A DNA stretch of 45,698 bases from AM-0621 sp964386705 (GTDB lineage: Bacteria; Planctomycetota; Planctomycetia; Planctomycetales; Planctomycetaceae). The first letter of the stretch is position 1. Each line of letters begins with the position of its first letter. The DNA is taken from positions 1 through 45,698 of the forward strand of contig CAYLTY010000041.1 in NCBI GenBank assembly GCA_964386705.1, in the 5' to 3' direction. The notes beneath the pieces were generated by a model. The model did not search any database, was not told the origin of the DNA, and saw only the letters and a program-made list of their open reading frames with translations. Below are positions 1 to 8,727 of the stretch, piece by piece. The translations under genes were made by a program, and so were the position numbers.

Positions 1-796
<796 letters not shown>

Positions 797-1018
797 TTTC
801 CATGAATCAGTCTTAAAGACTGATATGATCAATATGTGGCTTGAAACCCTAGGATGCCCGTCGCAAGTGGGCATCCCAATTTTGATAGGTCGCATCGAAA
901 AGAGTCCGACAGTTAAGTCAGACTCCGGCTGAATCTCTCTCAGGTTTCTTCAATTTAGATTTTCAAAGATCGCCTCAGCGTCCGTCACTCGTTTGGGCGG
1001 CGTTCGCTGCGGTGGCGG
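797..1018 (-). promoter_or_regulatory. 16S rRNA leader with boxA-like element and three hairpins
   Basis: This lies between the predicted promoter and the mature 16S 5' end. On the minus strand, in order: a boxA-like GATCTTTGAAAATC at 958-971, a common signal in rRNA leaders for antitermination; a hairpin at 902-925 (9-bp arms with one G-U pair, 6-nt loop); a hairpin at 852-876 (8-bp arms, 9-nt loop); and a perfect 9-bp inverted repeat at 806-824, only about 10 nt from the mature 5' end. The last could be part of a processing stem. Hairpins and boxA are read directly; their roles are inferred. Confidence 0.7.
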
Positions 1019-1047
1019 ATTATTGGACCGTCCGCCGGGAGTGTCAA
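1019..1047 (-). promoter_or_regulatory. Predicted sigma-70-type promoter of the rRNA gene
   Basis: On the minus strand a perfect -35 hexamer TTGACA (1042-1047) is followed after exactly 17 nt by AATAAT (1019-1024), one base from the -10 consensus. Transcription would start near 1011, giving a leader of about 215 nt before 16S. Position, spacing and orientation all fit. It points away from the plus-strand PSD1 gene that starts at 1271. Confidence 0.75.
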
Positions 1048-1270
1048 GCAACGGCTCCCGTTTTCGCCGGACCGGCCTCTGCGGGATTGTGAACACATCG
1101 GATCATATGGATGATGCCGACCGGGAAGATTCGTCGCCCACTCGGCCGAAACCTTCCTGATGCGTTCATTTGAACTTAATATCGCCTTAATGCGACCTGT
1201 TGCGCCGGACGTCGCTCGCCGGCAACAGATAGGTATCGGCATCTCGAGGACTCAGCATAAAGGGGTTTCG

Positions 1271-3793
1271 ATGCTCGGACGATGGCTGGCTGGCTGCTTG
1301 ATCTGCTGTTTTGTACCCCAAGTTCATGCCGCAGCCCCCGTGGATTTCTCCCGGGATGTGCTCCCGATCCTCTCGGATAACTGTTTTCACTGTCATGGCC
1401 CCGACTCACAGAAGCGTGAGGGAGGGTTTCGACTCGATGACGAGCGGGCAGTGAAGGAAGTCCGGGACGGGCACGCGGCGGTCGTTCCCGGCAAGCGCGA
1501 CGCCAGCGAGCTCGTCCGCCGGATCATCAGCACTGACCCCGATCTGGCGATGCCTCCCAAAAACTCGCAGCGGAGGCTGACTCCCGCCCAGATCGACATT
1601 TTGAAGCGCTGGATCGACGAAGGAGCAGTCTGGGGCGGACATTGGGCATTCCGGGCAGTTTCGCGACCGGCGGTCCCCAGTTCCGATGCCCCGGCGTCGG
1701 GTTCGCCTGTCGATGCCTTCATTCTCCGGAAGCTCCAGCAGGAGAAACTGAGCCTCGCTCCGGAAGCGCCGCGCCGACAACTAATAAGAAGAGTGACTCT
1801 GGACCTGACCGGCCTGCCCCCCACCGGCGACGAAGCCGACGCGTTCGAGCACGACGCATCGCCAACGGCTTATGAGAGCGTGGTGGACCGGCTGTTGGCG
1901 ACTCCCGCGTTCGGCGAGCGGATGGCCTGGGACTGGCTGGACGCCGCCCGCTACGCGGACTCGAACGGCTATCAGGGCGATGGCGACCGGACCATGTGGC
2001 CGTGGCGGGACTGGGTCGTGCGGACGCTGAACGAGAATCAGGCGTACGACGAGTTCACCACCTGGCAGTTGGCGGGCGACCTGCTGCCGGAAGCCTCACT
2101 GGAACAAAAGCTGGCGACCGGGTTCTCCCGCAATCACATGATCAACGGCGAAGGCGGCCGCATTCCCGAAGAGAACCGCGTCGACTACGTCTTCGACATG
2201 GCCGAAACCGCGGGCACCGTCTGGCTCGGTCTGACTTTTAATTGTTGCCGGTGTCACGATCACAAGTTCGACCCGTTGTCGAAAAAGGATTACTACAGCC
2301 TGACGGCGTTCTTCAATCAGACGCCGGTGGATGGAGGCGGCGGGAATCCTCAAACGCCGCCCCTGCTGGACATGCCGACGGACGCTCAGAAATCCGAACA
2401 GCGGCAGTTGTCCGATCTGTTCGCGATGGCCTCCGCCGACCTGACCGAGTTCGAGAAGACCTTCTTCGCTCGACCCGACAATCAGCCGATCGAGGAATCG
2501 GAAGCCGCCAAGTCGTTGCCGCAGCCTCTGAAGGATGTTCTGAAGCAGCCGGCTGCGAATCGCAACCGCAACCAGTTGAACGAACTGGAGAAGCACTATG
2601 AGAAATCGGCACCCGAGTATCATGTGCGGTTGAAGAAGCTGCGTGATACCGTCGACGCGCGCGACGCATTAAATCGGGCGATCGCTCGTGTGATGATCAT
2701 GGCCGACATGCCGAAGCCGCGCGAGACGTATGTTCTTGATAAAGGTCTATACGACAAGCGCGGTGAGGTGGTGCTCGCAAATGTGCCTGCGAAGTTGCCG
2801 GCACTGGGTGCGGATCAACCCGCCAATCGGCTGGGGCTGGCGAAGTGGCTCACCGACCGCAACAACCCGCTGACGGCTCGCGTCACCGTGAACCGCATCT
2901 GGCAGCAGTTCTTCGGCATGGGTCTCGTCAAAACCTCGGAAGACTTCGGCGTGCAGAGCGAGCAGCCGGTGCACCCCGAACTGCTCGACTGGCTGGCGGC
3001 TGAGTTCATGGATTCCGGCTGGGACGTGAAGCACGTCATGCGGCTGATTGTCACGAGTTCCACTTATCGCCAGTCATCCCGCAATCGCGAGGTAGCACTC
3101 AGCGCGACGGATTCATCGCCGACCACATTATATGCACGCGATCCTGAGAACCGGCTGCTGGCTCGCGGCCCGCGTTATCGTCTGCCAGCGTGGATGCTCC
3201 GCGATCAGGCGCTCGCCGTGAGCGGCCTGCTGGTGCCGAAATTCGGCGGCCCGGCCGTGAAGTCGTATCAACCGGATGGCGTGTGGGAAGAAGCCACGTT
3301 CGGAAATAAAAAATATCAACGCGATGGGGGTGAGTCGCTGTACCGCCGCAGTTTATACACCTTCTGGAGACGTATCGTCGGCCCGACGATGTTCTTCGAT
3401 AACGCGACGCGGCAGGTCTGCACCGTCAAGCAGTTCCGCACGAACACGCCGCTGCACGCGTTGCTCACGTTGAACGACGTGACCTACGTCGAAGCCGCGC
3501 GAGTGCTCGCTGAGCGAATCCTGCTAACGACCGGCCCCGAGCCCGCGGAACGATTGCGCGCGGTCTATCGCCGCATCCTGGCCCGCGATCCATCACCGAT
3601 CGAGCTACAAACGCTATTGGCCGGTGCCGAGCGAATGAAGCAGCAGTTCGCCGCTAATCCAGAGGCCGCAAAGAAGTTCATCACCGCCGGCGCCGCCCCG
3701 CGCAACGAACAGCTCGACCCCATCGACCACGCCACCTGGACCGCCATCAGCCTCGGAGTCCTGAACCTCGACGAAACACTGACGAAAGAGTGA
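1271..3793 (+). CDS. PSCyt1/PSCyt2/PSD1 (DUF1549/DUF1553) exported cytochrome-like protein
   Basis: An 840-residue protein with the domain order typical of large planctomycete families: signal peptide (about residues 1-21), PSCyt1 heme-binding domain with CFHCH (Cys38, Cys41, His42), PSCyt2/DUF1549 with a second CxxCH in CCRCHDHKFDP, and C-terminal PSD1/DUF1553. It should be an exported c-type-heme protein; substrate and partner are unknown, although such genes usually pair with DUF1501 genes and are often linked to polysaccharide breakdown. The ATG at 1271 is preferred over an in-frame ATG at 1160 because AAAGGGG lies just upstream and a signal peptide follows directly. No DUF1501 gene is adjacent. 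Its last 92 bp are repeated at 5384-5475. Confidence 0.93.
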   Translation: MLGRWLAGCLICCFVPQVHAAAPVDFSRDVLPILSDNCFHCHGPDSQKREGGFRLDDERAVKEVRDGHAAVVPGKRDASELVRRIISTDPDLAMPPKNSQRRLTPAQIDILKRWIDEGAVWGGHWAFRAVSRPAVPSSDAPASGSPVDAFILRKLQQEKLSLAPEAPRRQLIRRVTLDLTGLPPTGDEADAFEHDASPTAYESVVDRLLATPAFGERMAWDWLDAARYADSNGYQGDGDRTMWPWRDWVVRTLNENQAYDEFTTWQLAGDLLPEASLEQKLATGFSRNHMINGEGGRIPEENRVDYVFDMAETAGTVWLGLTFNCCRCHDHKFDPLSKKDYYSLTAFFNQTPVDGGGGNPQTPPLLDMPTDAQKSEQRQLSDLFAMASADLTEFEKTFFARPDNQPIEESEAAKSLPQPLKDVLKQPAANRNRNQLNELEKHYEKSAPEYHVRLKKLRDTVDARDALNRAIARVMIMADMPKPRETYVLDKGLYDKRGEVVLANVPAKLPALGADQPANRLGLAKWLTDRNNPLTARVTVNRIWQQFFGMGLVKTSEDFGVQSEQPVHPELLDWLAAEFMDSGWDVKHVMRLIVTSSTYRQSSRNREVALSATDSSPTTLYARDPENRLLARGPRYRLPAWMLRDQALAVSGLLVPKFGGPAVKSYQPDGVWEEATFGNKKYQRDGGESLYRRSLYTFWRRIVGPTMFFDNATRQVCTVKQFRTNTPLHALLTLNDVTYVEAARVLAERILLTTGPEPAERLRAVYRRILARDPSPIELQTLLAGAERMKQQFAANPEAAKKFITAGAAPRNEQLDPIDHATWTAISLGVLNLDETLTKE

Positions 3794-4048
3794 CAGTAGA
3801 AATCGCTACCGCGGCGATATGTCTGAATCGTCCGAGGGGCCAATCGCCGCACTTCGCAGGCGACTTCGTACTGGCGAGAAGCTTCATGCCATGCAGTTTG
3901 CAGCGCAAGAAATGCTCGGTCAATTCGCGCGGCAAAACTCGACGCATCTCGCTGAGCCTGGCCGGATTGACTGGCGAATACCGCCGGGTATTCTCAATTC
4001 AGTTCGCTTTGATAATCACAAGTTCGGCCCCTGCCACACGACACATTC
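3794..4048. other. Non-coding or unrecognised stretch after the PSD1 gene
   Basis: About 255 bp between the PSD1 stop and the next plausible gene. A plus-strand ORF (3819-4130) crosses it but overlaps the following gene out of frame, resembles nothing I know and has no ribosome binding site. I see no convincing promoter or terminator. Confidence 0.4.
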
Positions 4049-4549
4049 ATGGCTAAGCGCAGCGCCTTTCGAGACTTCATCGCCGCCCTGCGTAAGCGCT
4101 GGCGGGAAGAGTTCCCACAGGTTCGGCTGATCAACGAAGCGTTGGGTCCGGGGATGCCGAAGGCGAGCACGTTCTATACGGGCTTCTCTCCGCGGCTCGG
4201 GATGCACGTCTTCGTCAACTTCCAACATTCGTGTAACGCTTGGCAGGTCGGACAGTTCACCATCAACATGATCCTCTCCAAGCGCGATGGCGCACCCGAG
4301 GGCTGGGGCGGGCCGTTCGCACCCGATGACGGCCTGTCATTCACTGAGGGAATCTATCGAATAAGCGCCGTCCTCGGCCGTCACAGGGACAAGTGGTGGC
4401 ACCTCAAGCAGGACGATCCTCCGATCATCACCGAAGCGTGGCGACCGACGAGCTACGACGAATACGAAACCGTTTTGAGTGAAGCCGCAGCCGAGGTCAC
4501 CCATGACGTGCGTGAAGCGCTCGCCAAGCTGGGTGTCAACGGGGCATAA
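4049..4549 (+). CDS. Hypothetical protein, 166 aa
   Basis: A soluble 166-residue protein with no signal peptide or membrane segment, rich in Trp and charged residues. I do not recognise the family. The reading frame looks coding: it has a clear N-terminal basic amphipathic stretch, central segments with aromatic residues (around FSPRLGMHVFVNF) and an acidic helical C-terminus. No good Shine-Dalgarno precedes the ATG. The stop codon sits inside an attC-like inverted repeat (4544-4595), the arrangement of a gene in an integron cassette, and the gene lies between two copies of a PSD1 3' end. It may therefore have been acquired. Confidence 0.6.
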   Translation: MAKRSAFRDFIAALRKRWREEFPQVRLINEALGPGMPKASTFYTGFSPRLGMHVFVNFQHSCNAWQVGQFTINMILSKRDGAPEGWGGPFAPDDGLSFTEGIYRISAVLGRHRDKWWHLKQDDPPIITEAWRPTSYDEYETVLSEAAAEVTHDVREALAKLGVNGA

Positions 4550-4595
4550 CCCGCCAATGGGCCGGACCGTGCCGGTGATCGGCCATGCGTTAGGC
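4544..4595 (+). repeat. attC-like imperfect inverted repeat at the stop codon of the preceding gene
   Basis: The outer 7-mers GCATAAC (4544-4550) and GTTAGGC (4589-4595) are inverted repeats of each other at 6 of 7 positions. The right one fits the integron attC core GTTRRRY; the left deviates from RYYYAAC at one position. Inner segments can pair (ATGG-GCCG with CGGCCAT, and ACCG with CGGT). The 52-nt span is slightly shorter than usual attC sites, and no integrase or second attC is visible. Confidence 0.35.
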
Positions 4596-4833
4596 GGCAT
4601 CGCGCGTACCGTGGCTATCAACCCAACAACTCTTGATGCCTACATCGCCAAGAGATCTTACGCCACTGGTCAGCGATTCCGAGTGGGAGAACATCTTGCA
4701 GCGCGTGGTCGCATTGTTCGCTCGCGAGTTGTGCCATCGCTTCCGCCTCATTCATCAGGCCGAGGATGCGCTTCGCTGACACAGCACCGTTTTCCCGGAT
4801 GCCGTTCCGCAGCCTCACCGCTACATCCATTAC
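4550..4833. other. Stretch without a recognisable gene
   Basis: After the attC-like repeat no convincing coding sequence is present. A 70-codon minus-strand ORF (4618-4830) with a helical, Ala/Leu/Glu-rich translation could be a gene remnant but cannot be identified. The frame of the WD40-like fragment downstream is closed by a stop at 4777-4779. Confidence 0.35.
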
Positions 4834-5382
4834 TTGGAGTTCATTGCATTCCCGTCTCCGCAGTTGGCAGAGCTTCAGCTGGGGCAGGCCGATTTGATCG
4901 GTGCTCGTGGGAAAGCTCGGATCACCAGCCTCACCGTCAGCCCGTGTGGCACTTGGATTAGTTGTAAAACTGAGACCGGAGCAGTCGTGCTGGCGTGGAG
5001 TGAGATAGAGCAGTCTGCTGGCGGCATCATCACACCGACGCTCGGATCGATCGCCGAGCTCAACGTGTGCGAACCATCAGGCAATGCAGAGACCGTTGCT
5101 GGCTACACTCAAATTGGAACGTTCGATACCGCGAACAATGAGTATATTTTGGCTGGAGAAGACGGGGTCGTGCGAATGCTGAATCTTGAAACCGGTATCG
5201 ACTCTTGTCTTCCCGCCACAGGATCCCCTCTCGGAATCGTTCACATGGAAGTATCAACTGACGGCAGCAGCCTCTGTTGCGTCCGTCGACTGTTGCGAGA
5301 TCAGCAGCAGTCTTGGACTCTTGGAATTTGGGACTACAGAGCCCTTTACGAACAACGTGTCTCCTCGCAATCGAGGCGCTAA
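4834..5382 (+). pseudogene. WD40/beta-propeller-like fragment, probably truncated
   Basis: The 182-codon frame shows propeller-like segments: SLTVSPCGTWISCKTETG, then YILAGEDGVVRMLNLETG, then VEVSTDG-like and LGIWDY motifs. It has only a TTG as possible start, no ribosome binding site, and the frame is closed by a stop about 55 nt upstream. The 3' end runs directly into the copied PSD1 tail at 5384, so the C-terminus looks cut by a recombination junction. Only two or three blades are visible, too few for a complete propeller. A short functional gene remains possible. Confidence 0.45.
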
Positions 5383-5383
5383 T

Positions 5384-5475
5384 GCAACGAACAGCTCGAC
5401 CCCATCGACCACGCCACCTGGACCGCCATCAGCCTCGGAGTCCTGAACCTCGACGAAACCCTGACGAAGGAATGA
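5384..5475 (+). pseudogene. Duplicated 3' end of a PSD1 (DUF1553) gene
   Basis: These 92 bp match 3702-3793, the end of the first PSD1 gene, at 89 of 92 positions and in the same orientation, ending with the same TGA. The three differences are all synonymous third-position changes, so the encoded tail (ending NLDETLTKE) is unchanged. There is no start, and the homology begins abruptly one base after the stop of the WD40-like fragment. This is the leftover 3' end of a second PSD1 gene or the product of a local duplication. Confidence 0.85.
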
Positions 5476-5564
5476 GGGTTCAACCCATCCGAGAAGTCAT
5501 CCGCGGCTGAGTCTGAGAATGGCGGCAGGCGAGCCGGAGCAGAATCGGAGACGAAGGGTAGCAA

Positions 5565-5605
5565 TCACCCCCCAGCCCCTCTCCCGGAAGCCGGGGCGAG
5601 GGGAG
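5565..5605 (+). repeat. GC-rich dispersed palindrome, copy a
   Basis: First of four copies in the window of a C-run/G-run palindrome (core CCCCTCTCCC...GGGGCGAGGGGAG) that folds into a strong hairpin. It sits 48 bp beyond the stop of cobA-hemD, between that minus-strand gene and the plus-strand PSD1 remnant. This copy is a little more divergent than the others. Confidence 0.75.
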
Positions 5606-5653
5606 CGATGACTCTCGTGCCGCTCAGCGCGTTCCTGGGATTCGCATCAAACC

Positions 5654-7177
5654 CTACGAAGCAACGGTCGCTTGTTGAATCGCGGCGAAGATGCCTTCCC
5701 AAGTATAGGTCGTCGCTTCTGCGGAGATGGGGAGTCCCGCTTCGCGGGCGGCTTGAGATGTTACGGGGCTGATACTCGCCAGCCGAGTTGACTGACCGAG
5801 CCGCGATTTGAGGTGCTCAGGCAGCAGGCGGGCCAGGCCGCGCGCGATCGACGGGCTGCTCAAACCGATCCAGTTCAGCTCGCCCACTTCGATTGCTCGC
5901 AAAGCATCGCCCGGCAGTTCGCTGACATCGAGGTTCTTGTAAACAACGACTTGCTCCACCGTCGCGCCGGCGGCTTCCAATTCCGTAGGCAAAACGTCTC
6001 GGCCACGACTCGCACGAGCCCACAACACCCGCTGCTTGGCAACGTGCGGTTTCAGCGCCAGAGCCAGTCCTTCCGCGCGAAACTCGTCAGGAATGATGTC
6101 CGCTCGAATATGATATTCAGCGAGTGTCTCCGCAGTGGAACTGCCGATCGCCGCGAACTTCAACTGGCCCGCATGCCGTACATCACGCCCAGTGTCCCAG
6201 AGCCTCTTGAAGAAGGCATCCACGCCGTTCGTACTGGTGAAGATGCACCAATCAAACTCTGCGAGACGATCCAGTGTAGCGTCCACCGCTGACCAGTCGG
6301 TCGGTGCTTCAATCGAGATAACGGGCATCAAGACCGGCTGTGCTCCCAGTTCAATCGCACGCTGAACCTGAGCTTCGCATTGGCTTTCGGCGCGCGTGAT
6401 CCCGATGCGCTGACCAAACAGGGGTCGCTGTTCGAACCACGCGAGTTCTTCACGCTGCCGCACGCATTCGCCAATCACAATCAACGATGGCGCATGCAGA
6501 GCGGCTTGAGCCACAACGCTCGGCAGTTCGCTGAGCGGTGCCGTAACCGTGCGCTGTAACGGGGTGGATGCGCGGCTGATGACGGCAGCAGGCGTATCAG
6601 CGGCCTTACCGTGATCCAGCAACGATCGCACAATCTGCGGCAGTCGCGCCAGCCCCATATAGAACACTAAACTGCCCGGTAGTCGTGCCAGCAGGCCGTA
6701 GTCCACGCTGCTGTCCGCCTTATCGGGAGCTTCGTGACCAGTGATAAATGTCACCAGCGAGGCTTGCTCGCGGTGAGTCAGGGAGAAGCCTGCGTACTCT
6801 CCCGCAGCGACCGCCGCGGTAATGCCAGGTATGACTTCGAACTCGATGCCATGTCGCCGCAGGAACGCTGCTTCTTCAGACCCTCGCCCGAAGATGAACG
6901 GGTCGCCACCCTTCAATCGCACGACCGTCTTGCCAGCACGAGCCGCCGCGACCAGGTGCTCATTGATCTCGTCCTGCTTGATGATGCGACCATGCGGAGT
7001 TTCTGCCCGGCAAGTGCGTTCGCAGTCCGCCTGCGTATGAGCCAGCACCAGCGGGTTGACCAGTCCGTCGTAGAGCACCAGGTCGGCGCGACGCAGGCAC
7101 TCGACGCCGCGCAACGAGATCAGTCCTGGATCTCCAGGGCCAGCACCAACGATATAGACTTTCCCCACAGCACTCAT
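5654..7177 (-). CDS. cobA-hemD: Fused uroporphyrinogen-III C-methyltransferase / uroporphyrinogen-III synthase
   Basis: A 507-residue cytoplasmic fusion. Residues 1 to about 245 are a SUMT methyltransferase: GAGPGDPGLISLRG near the N-terminus, VVRLKGGDPFIFGRG, and PGITAA; it adds two SAM-derived methyls to uroporphyrinogen III, leading toward siroheme and cobalamin. Residues from about 250 on are a HemD domain (starting near QRIGITRAESQ, with FTSTNGVDAFF and GLSSPSIARGL), which closes hydroxymethylbilane to uroporphyrinogen III. Fusing the two couples synthesis of the branch-point metabolite to its commitment. The start has a strong GGAGGA. Such fusions are known in several phyla. The heme-type products fit the cytochrome-like genes nearby, but there is no operon link. 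Confidence 0.95.
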   Translation of the reverse strand: MSAVGKVYIVGAGPGDPGLISLRGVECLRRADLVLYDGLVNPLVLAHTQADCERTCRAETPHGRIIKQDEINEHLVAAARAGKTVVRLKGGDPFIFGRGSEEAAFLRRHGIEFEVIPGITAAVAAGEYAGFSLTHREQASLVTFITGHEAPDKADSSVDYGLLARLPGSLVFYMGLARLPQIVRSLLDHGKAADTPAAVISRASTPLQRTVTAPLSELPSVVAQAALHAPSLIVIGECVRQREELAWFEQRPLFGQRIGITRAESQCEAQVQRAIELGAQPVLMPVISIEAPTDWSAVDATLDRLAEFDWCIFTSTNGVDAFFKRLWDTGRDVRHAGQLKFAAIGSSTAETLAEYHIRADIIPDEFRAEGLALALKPHVAKQRVLWARASRGRDVLPTELEAAGATVEQVVVYKNLDVSELPGDALRAIEVGELNWIGLSSPSIARGLARLLPEHLKSRLGQSTRLASISPVTSQAAREAGLPISAEATTYTWEGIFAAIQQATVAS

Positions 7178-7254
7178 GAAACAAGTTCCTCCGACATGTT
7201 CGATACTTGTCGGAGTCTATCGCAGTGGCGAGGCCCTGCCGATTGAAGCCAGAC

Positions 7255-8013
7255 CTATGCGGCAGCTTTCTTCGGCGGTTGATTCAAACCCACAACAACA
7301 ATCGCGATCAGGCCGCTGGAAACCGCCCCCCAGACCAACGCGCTGGCAGTTCCCAACGGTACTAATTGATCGGTGTCATCCATCTGAAAGAGCACCGCGG
7401 CCAGCGGCGGATAGACGACCCCCGCCAGAATACCACCCAGCAATCCGGCTCCAGCATACTTGGGTAGAGCTTTTGCGCGGCCAGCGCCCAGGGCGATCGC
7501 CGAACAAAGCGCCATGCCCGTCAGTCCCCAGGCCAGCATTTGCACGCAGATGGTCTTTGCCGATTGGGACAACGTAGCGACCGGGATCAAGTGCAGGCGA
7601 GTTTTCAACTGGATACCTGCATAAGCCGCAGCCGCACTGATGGCGGCGGTCAGAATCAGCCCAACAACCGCGCCAACAACAATGCGGACTCGACTGGAGT
7701 GATAGGTTCCGGACCACGCTCCCAGCAGGAGACCAACGGACGTCGCCAGCAAAGAGAACGACGTGATGGAATTGATCAGCACCATGCGATCGGTAGCGGC
7801 GGTCTTGAGCGCAATCTGATCCGGCGGAGACATCGGCCCGATGTCTGCCATCTCTCTGGAAAGCGCGACAGGTTGACCGAACTTCGACATTAGCGCGAAG
7901 CCAAGCAACGCCCCGGTCAGGGCAATGACCACCAACGACCAGCCCAGCGCGTCGCTTGTTGGTGTGGCTGACGGCACCGCATCAGCGGCGAGAGACTGTG
8001 GTTCGGCAGACAT
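7255..8013 (-). CDS. Hypothetical integral membrane protein
   Basis: A 252-residue protein with about six hydrophobic segments (for example SLVVIALTGALLGFAL, SITSFSLLATSVGLLLGA, IVVGAVVGLILTAAISAAAAY, and a C-terminal SGLIAIVVVGL) after a Ser/Pro/Ala-rich cytoplasmic N-terminus. I do not recognise the family; similar small multi-pass proteins are common in planctomycetes. The ATG at 8013 is chosen over an upstream GTG (8049) because GGAGGT lies 7 nt before it. It is transcribed in the same direction as the lipoprotein gene 48 bp upstream. Confidence 0.75.
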   Translation of the reverse strand: MSAEPQSLAADAVPSATPTSDALGWSLVVIALTGALLGFALMSKFGQPVALSREMADIGPMSPPDQIALKTAATDRMVLINSITSFSLLATSVGLLLGAWSGTYHSSRVRIVVGAVVGLILTAAISAAAAYAGIQLKTRLHLIPVATLSQSAKTICVQMLAWGLTGMALCSAIALGAGRAKALPKYAGAGLLGGILAGVVYPPLAAVLFQMDDTDQLVPLGTASALVWGAVSSGLIAIVVVGLNQPPKKAAA

Positions 8014-8061
8014 GACTTCAACCTCCGCAGGGCCAAGTTGATGGTTCACGCGGCCGACAGC

Positions 8062-8547
8062 TTACTCCAAATCGATCTTGAATTCATTCGGCCCTTGGAG
8101 TGTCACGGTTCGCATGAGCCCCGACTTCTCTGGATCCGCATATTTTGCTGGCAGACCGGTGTCGGCAGCAACCGCGGGCTTCGCCGCCGATTCCATCGCT
8201 TTGGTGTACTCCGCCCCGCCAGTCTCGACGTTCATCGCGGGCGGAGGTGGCCCCTTCAGCTTGGTAATGGTGATGACATGATCGCCAGCAACAGCTCCGT
8301 CGTCGGTCAGGAACGTCGTCAGAGTAAATTTACCCTCTGCATCGGTCTTGCCAGTGGCTTTTCGAGGAGCGCCAGCGGCCGAAAACGTCAGCACTGCGTC
8401 TTCGACGGCCTTTCCCTGATACGTCACTGTTCCCGAAACCCGTGCTACCTTGGGACGATCAGCGACACCACCCCCACACCCCCAACAAGACGCCGCAAGC
8501 ACCGTCAAAACTGCGACGTAACTGTATCGATGACGCAAGGTCTGCAT
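8062..8547 (-). CDS. Small exported lipoprotein, carboxypeptidase-regulatory-like fold
   Basis: A 161-residue protein with an N-terminal hydrophobic stretch ending in a probable lipobox (LAASC, Cys21), then a short beta-sandwich segment of the kind seen in planctomycete 'carboxypeptidase regulatory-like' lipoproteins: VSGTVTYQGKAVEDAVLTF, then GKTDAEGKFTL and GDHVITITK. Binding partner and role are unknown. Such proteins are very often encoded next to DUF1559 pilin-like genes, as here, where one lies directly upstream on the same strand. GGAG precedes the ATG. Confidence 0.82.
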   Translation of the reverse strand: MQTLRHRYSYVAVLTVLAASCWGCGGGVADRPKVARVSGTVTYQGKAVEDAVLTFSAAGAPRKATGKTDAEGKFTLTTFLTDDGAVAGDHVITITKLKGPPPPAMNVETGGAEYTKAMESAAKPAVAADTGLPAKYADPEKSGLMRTVTLQGPNEFKIDLE

Positions 8548-8727
8548 GCTGCGTTTTCTCCAGCTCCGATGAGCGACAACTGACTGATCTCGAACTCTGA
8601 ACAGATCGCCCGAAAAGATCGTTCAAACAGCTTCGCTATGTGAGGGTAAAATGATCTGCTGGCGCACGACAACCGAAGTCGCTGTTCGCGACATGACCCC
8701 AAAAGGACTGCAGCACCATCGCCAGCC

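Noticed and set aside
3819..4130. A 103-codon plus-strand ORF after the PSD1 gene
   Set aside because: Overlaps the better-supported 166-aa frame, has no ribosome binding site and no domain resemblance.
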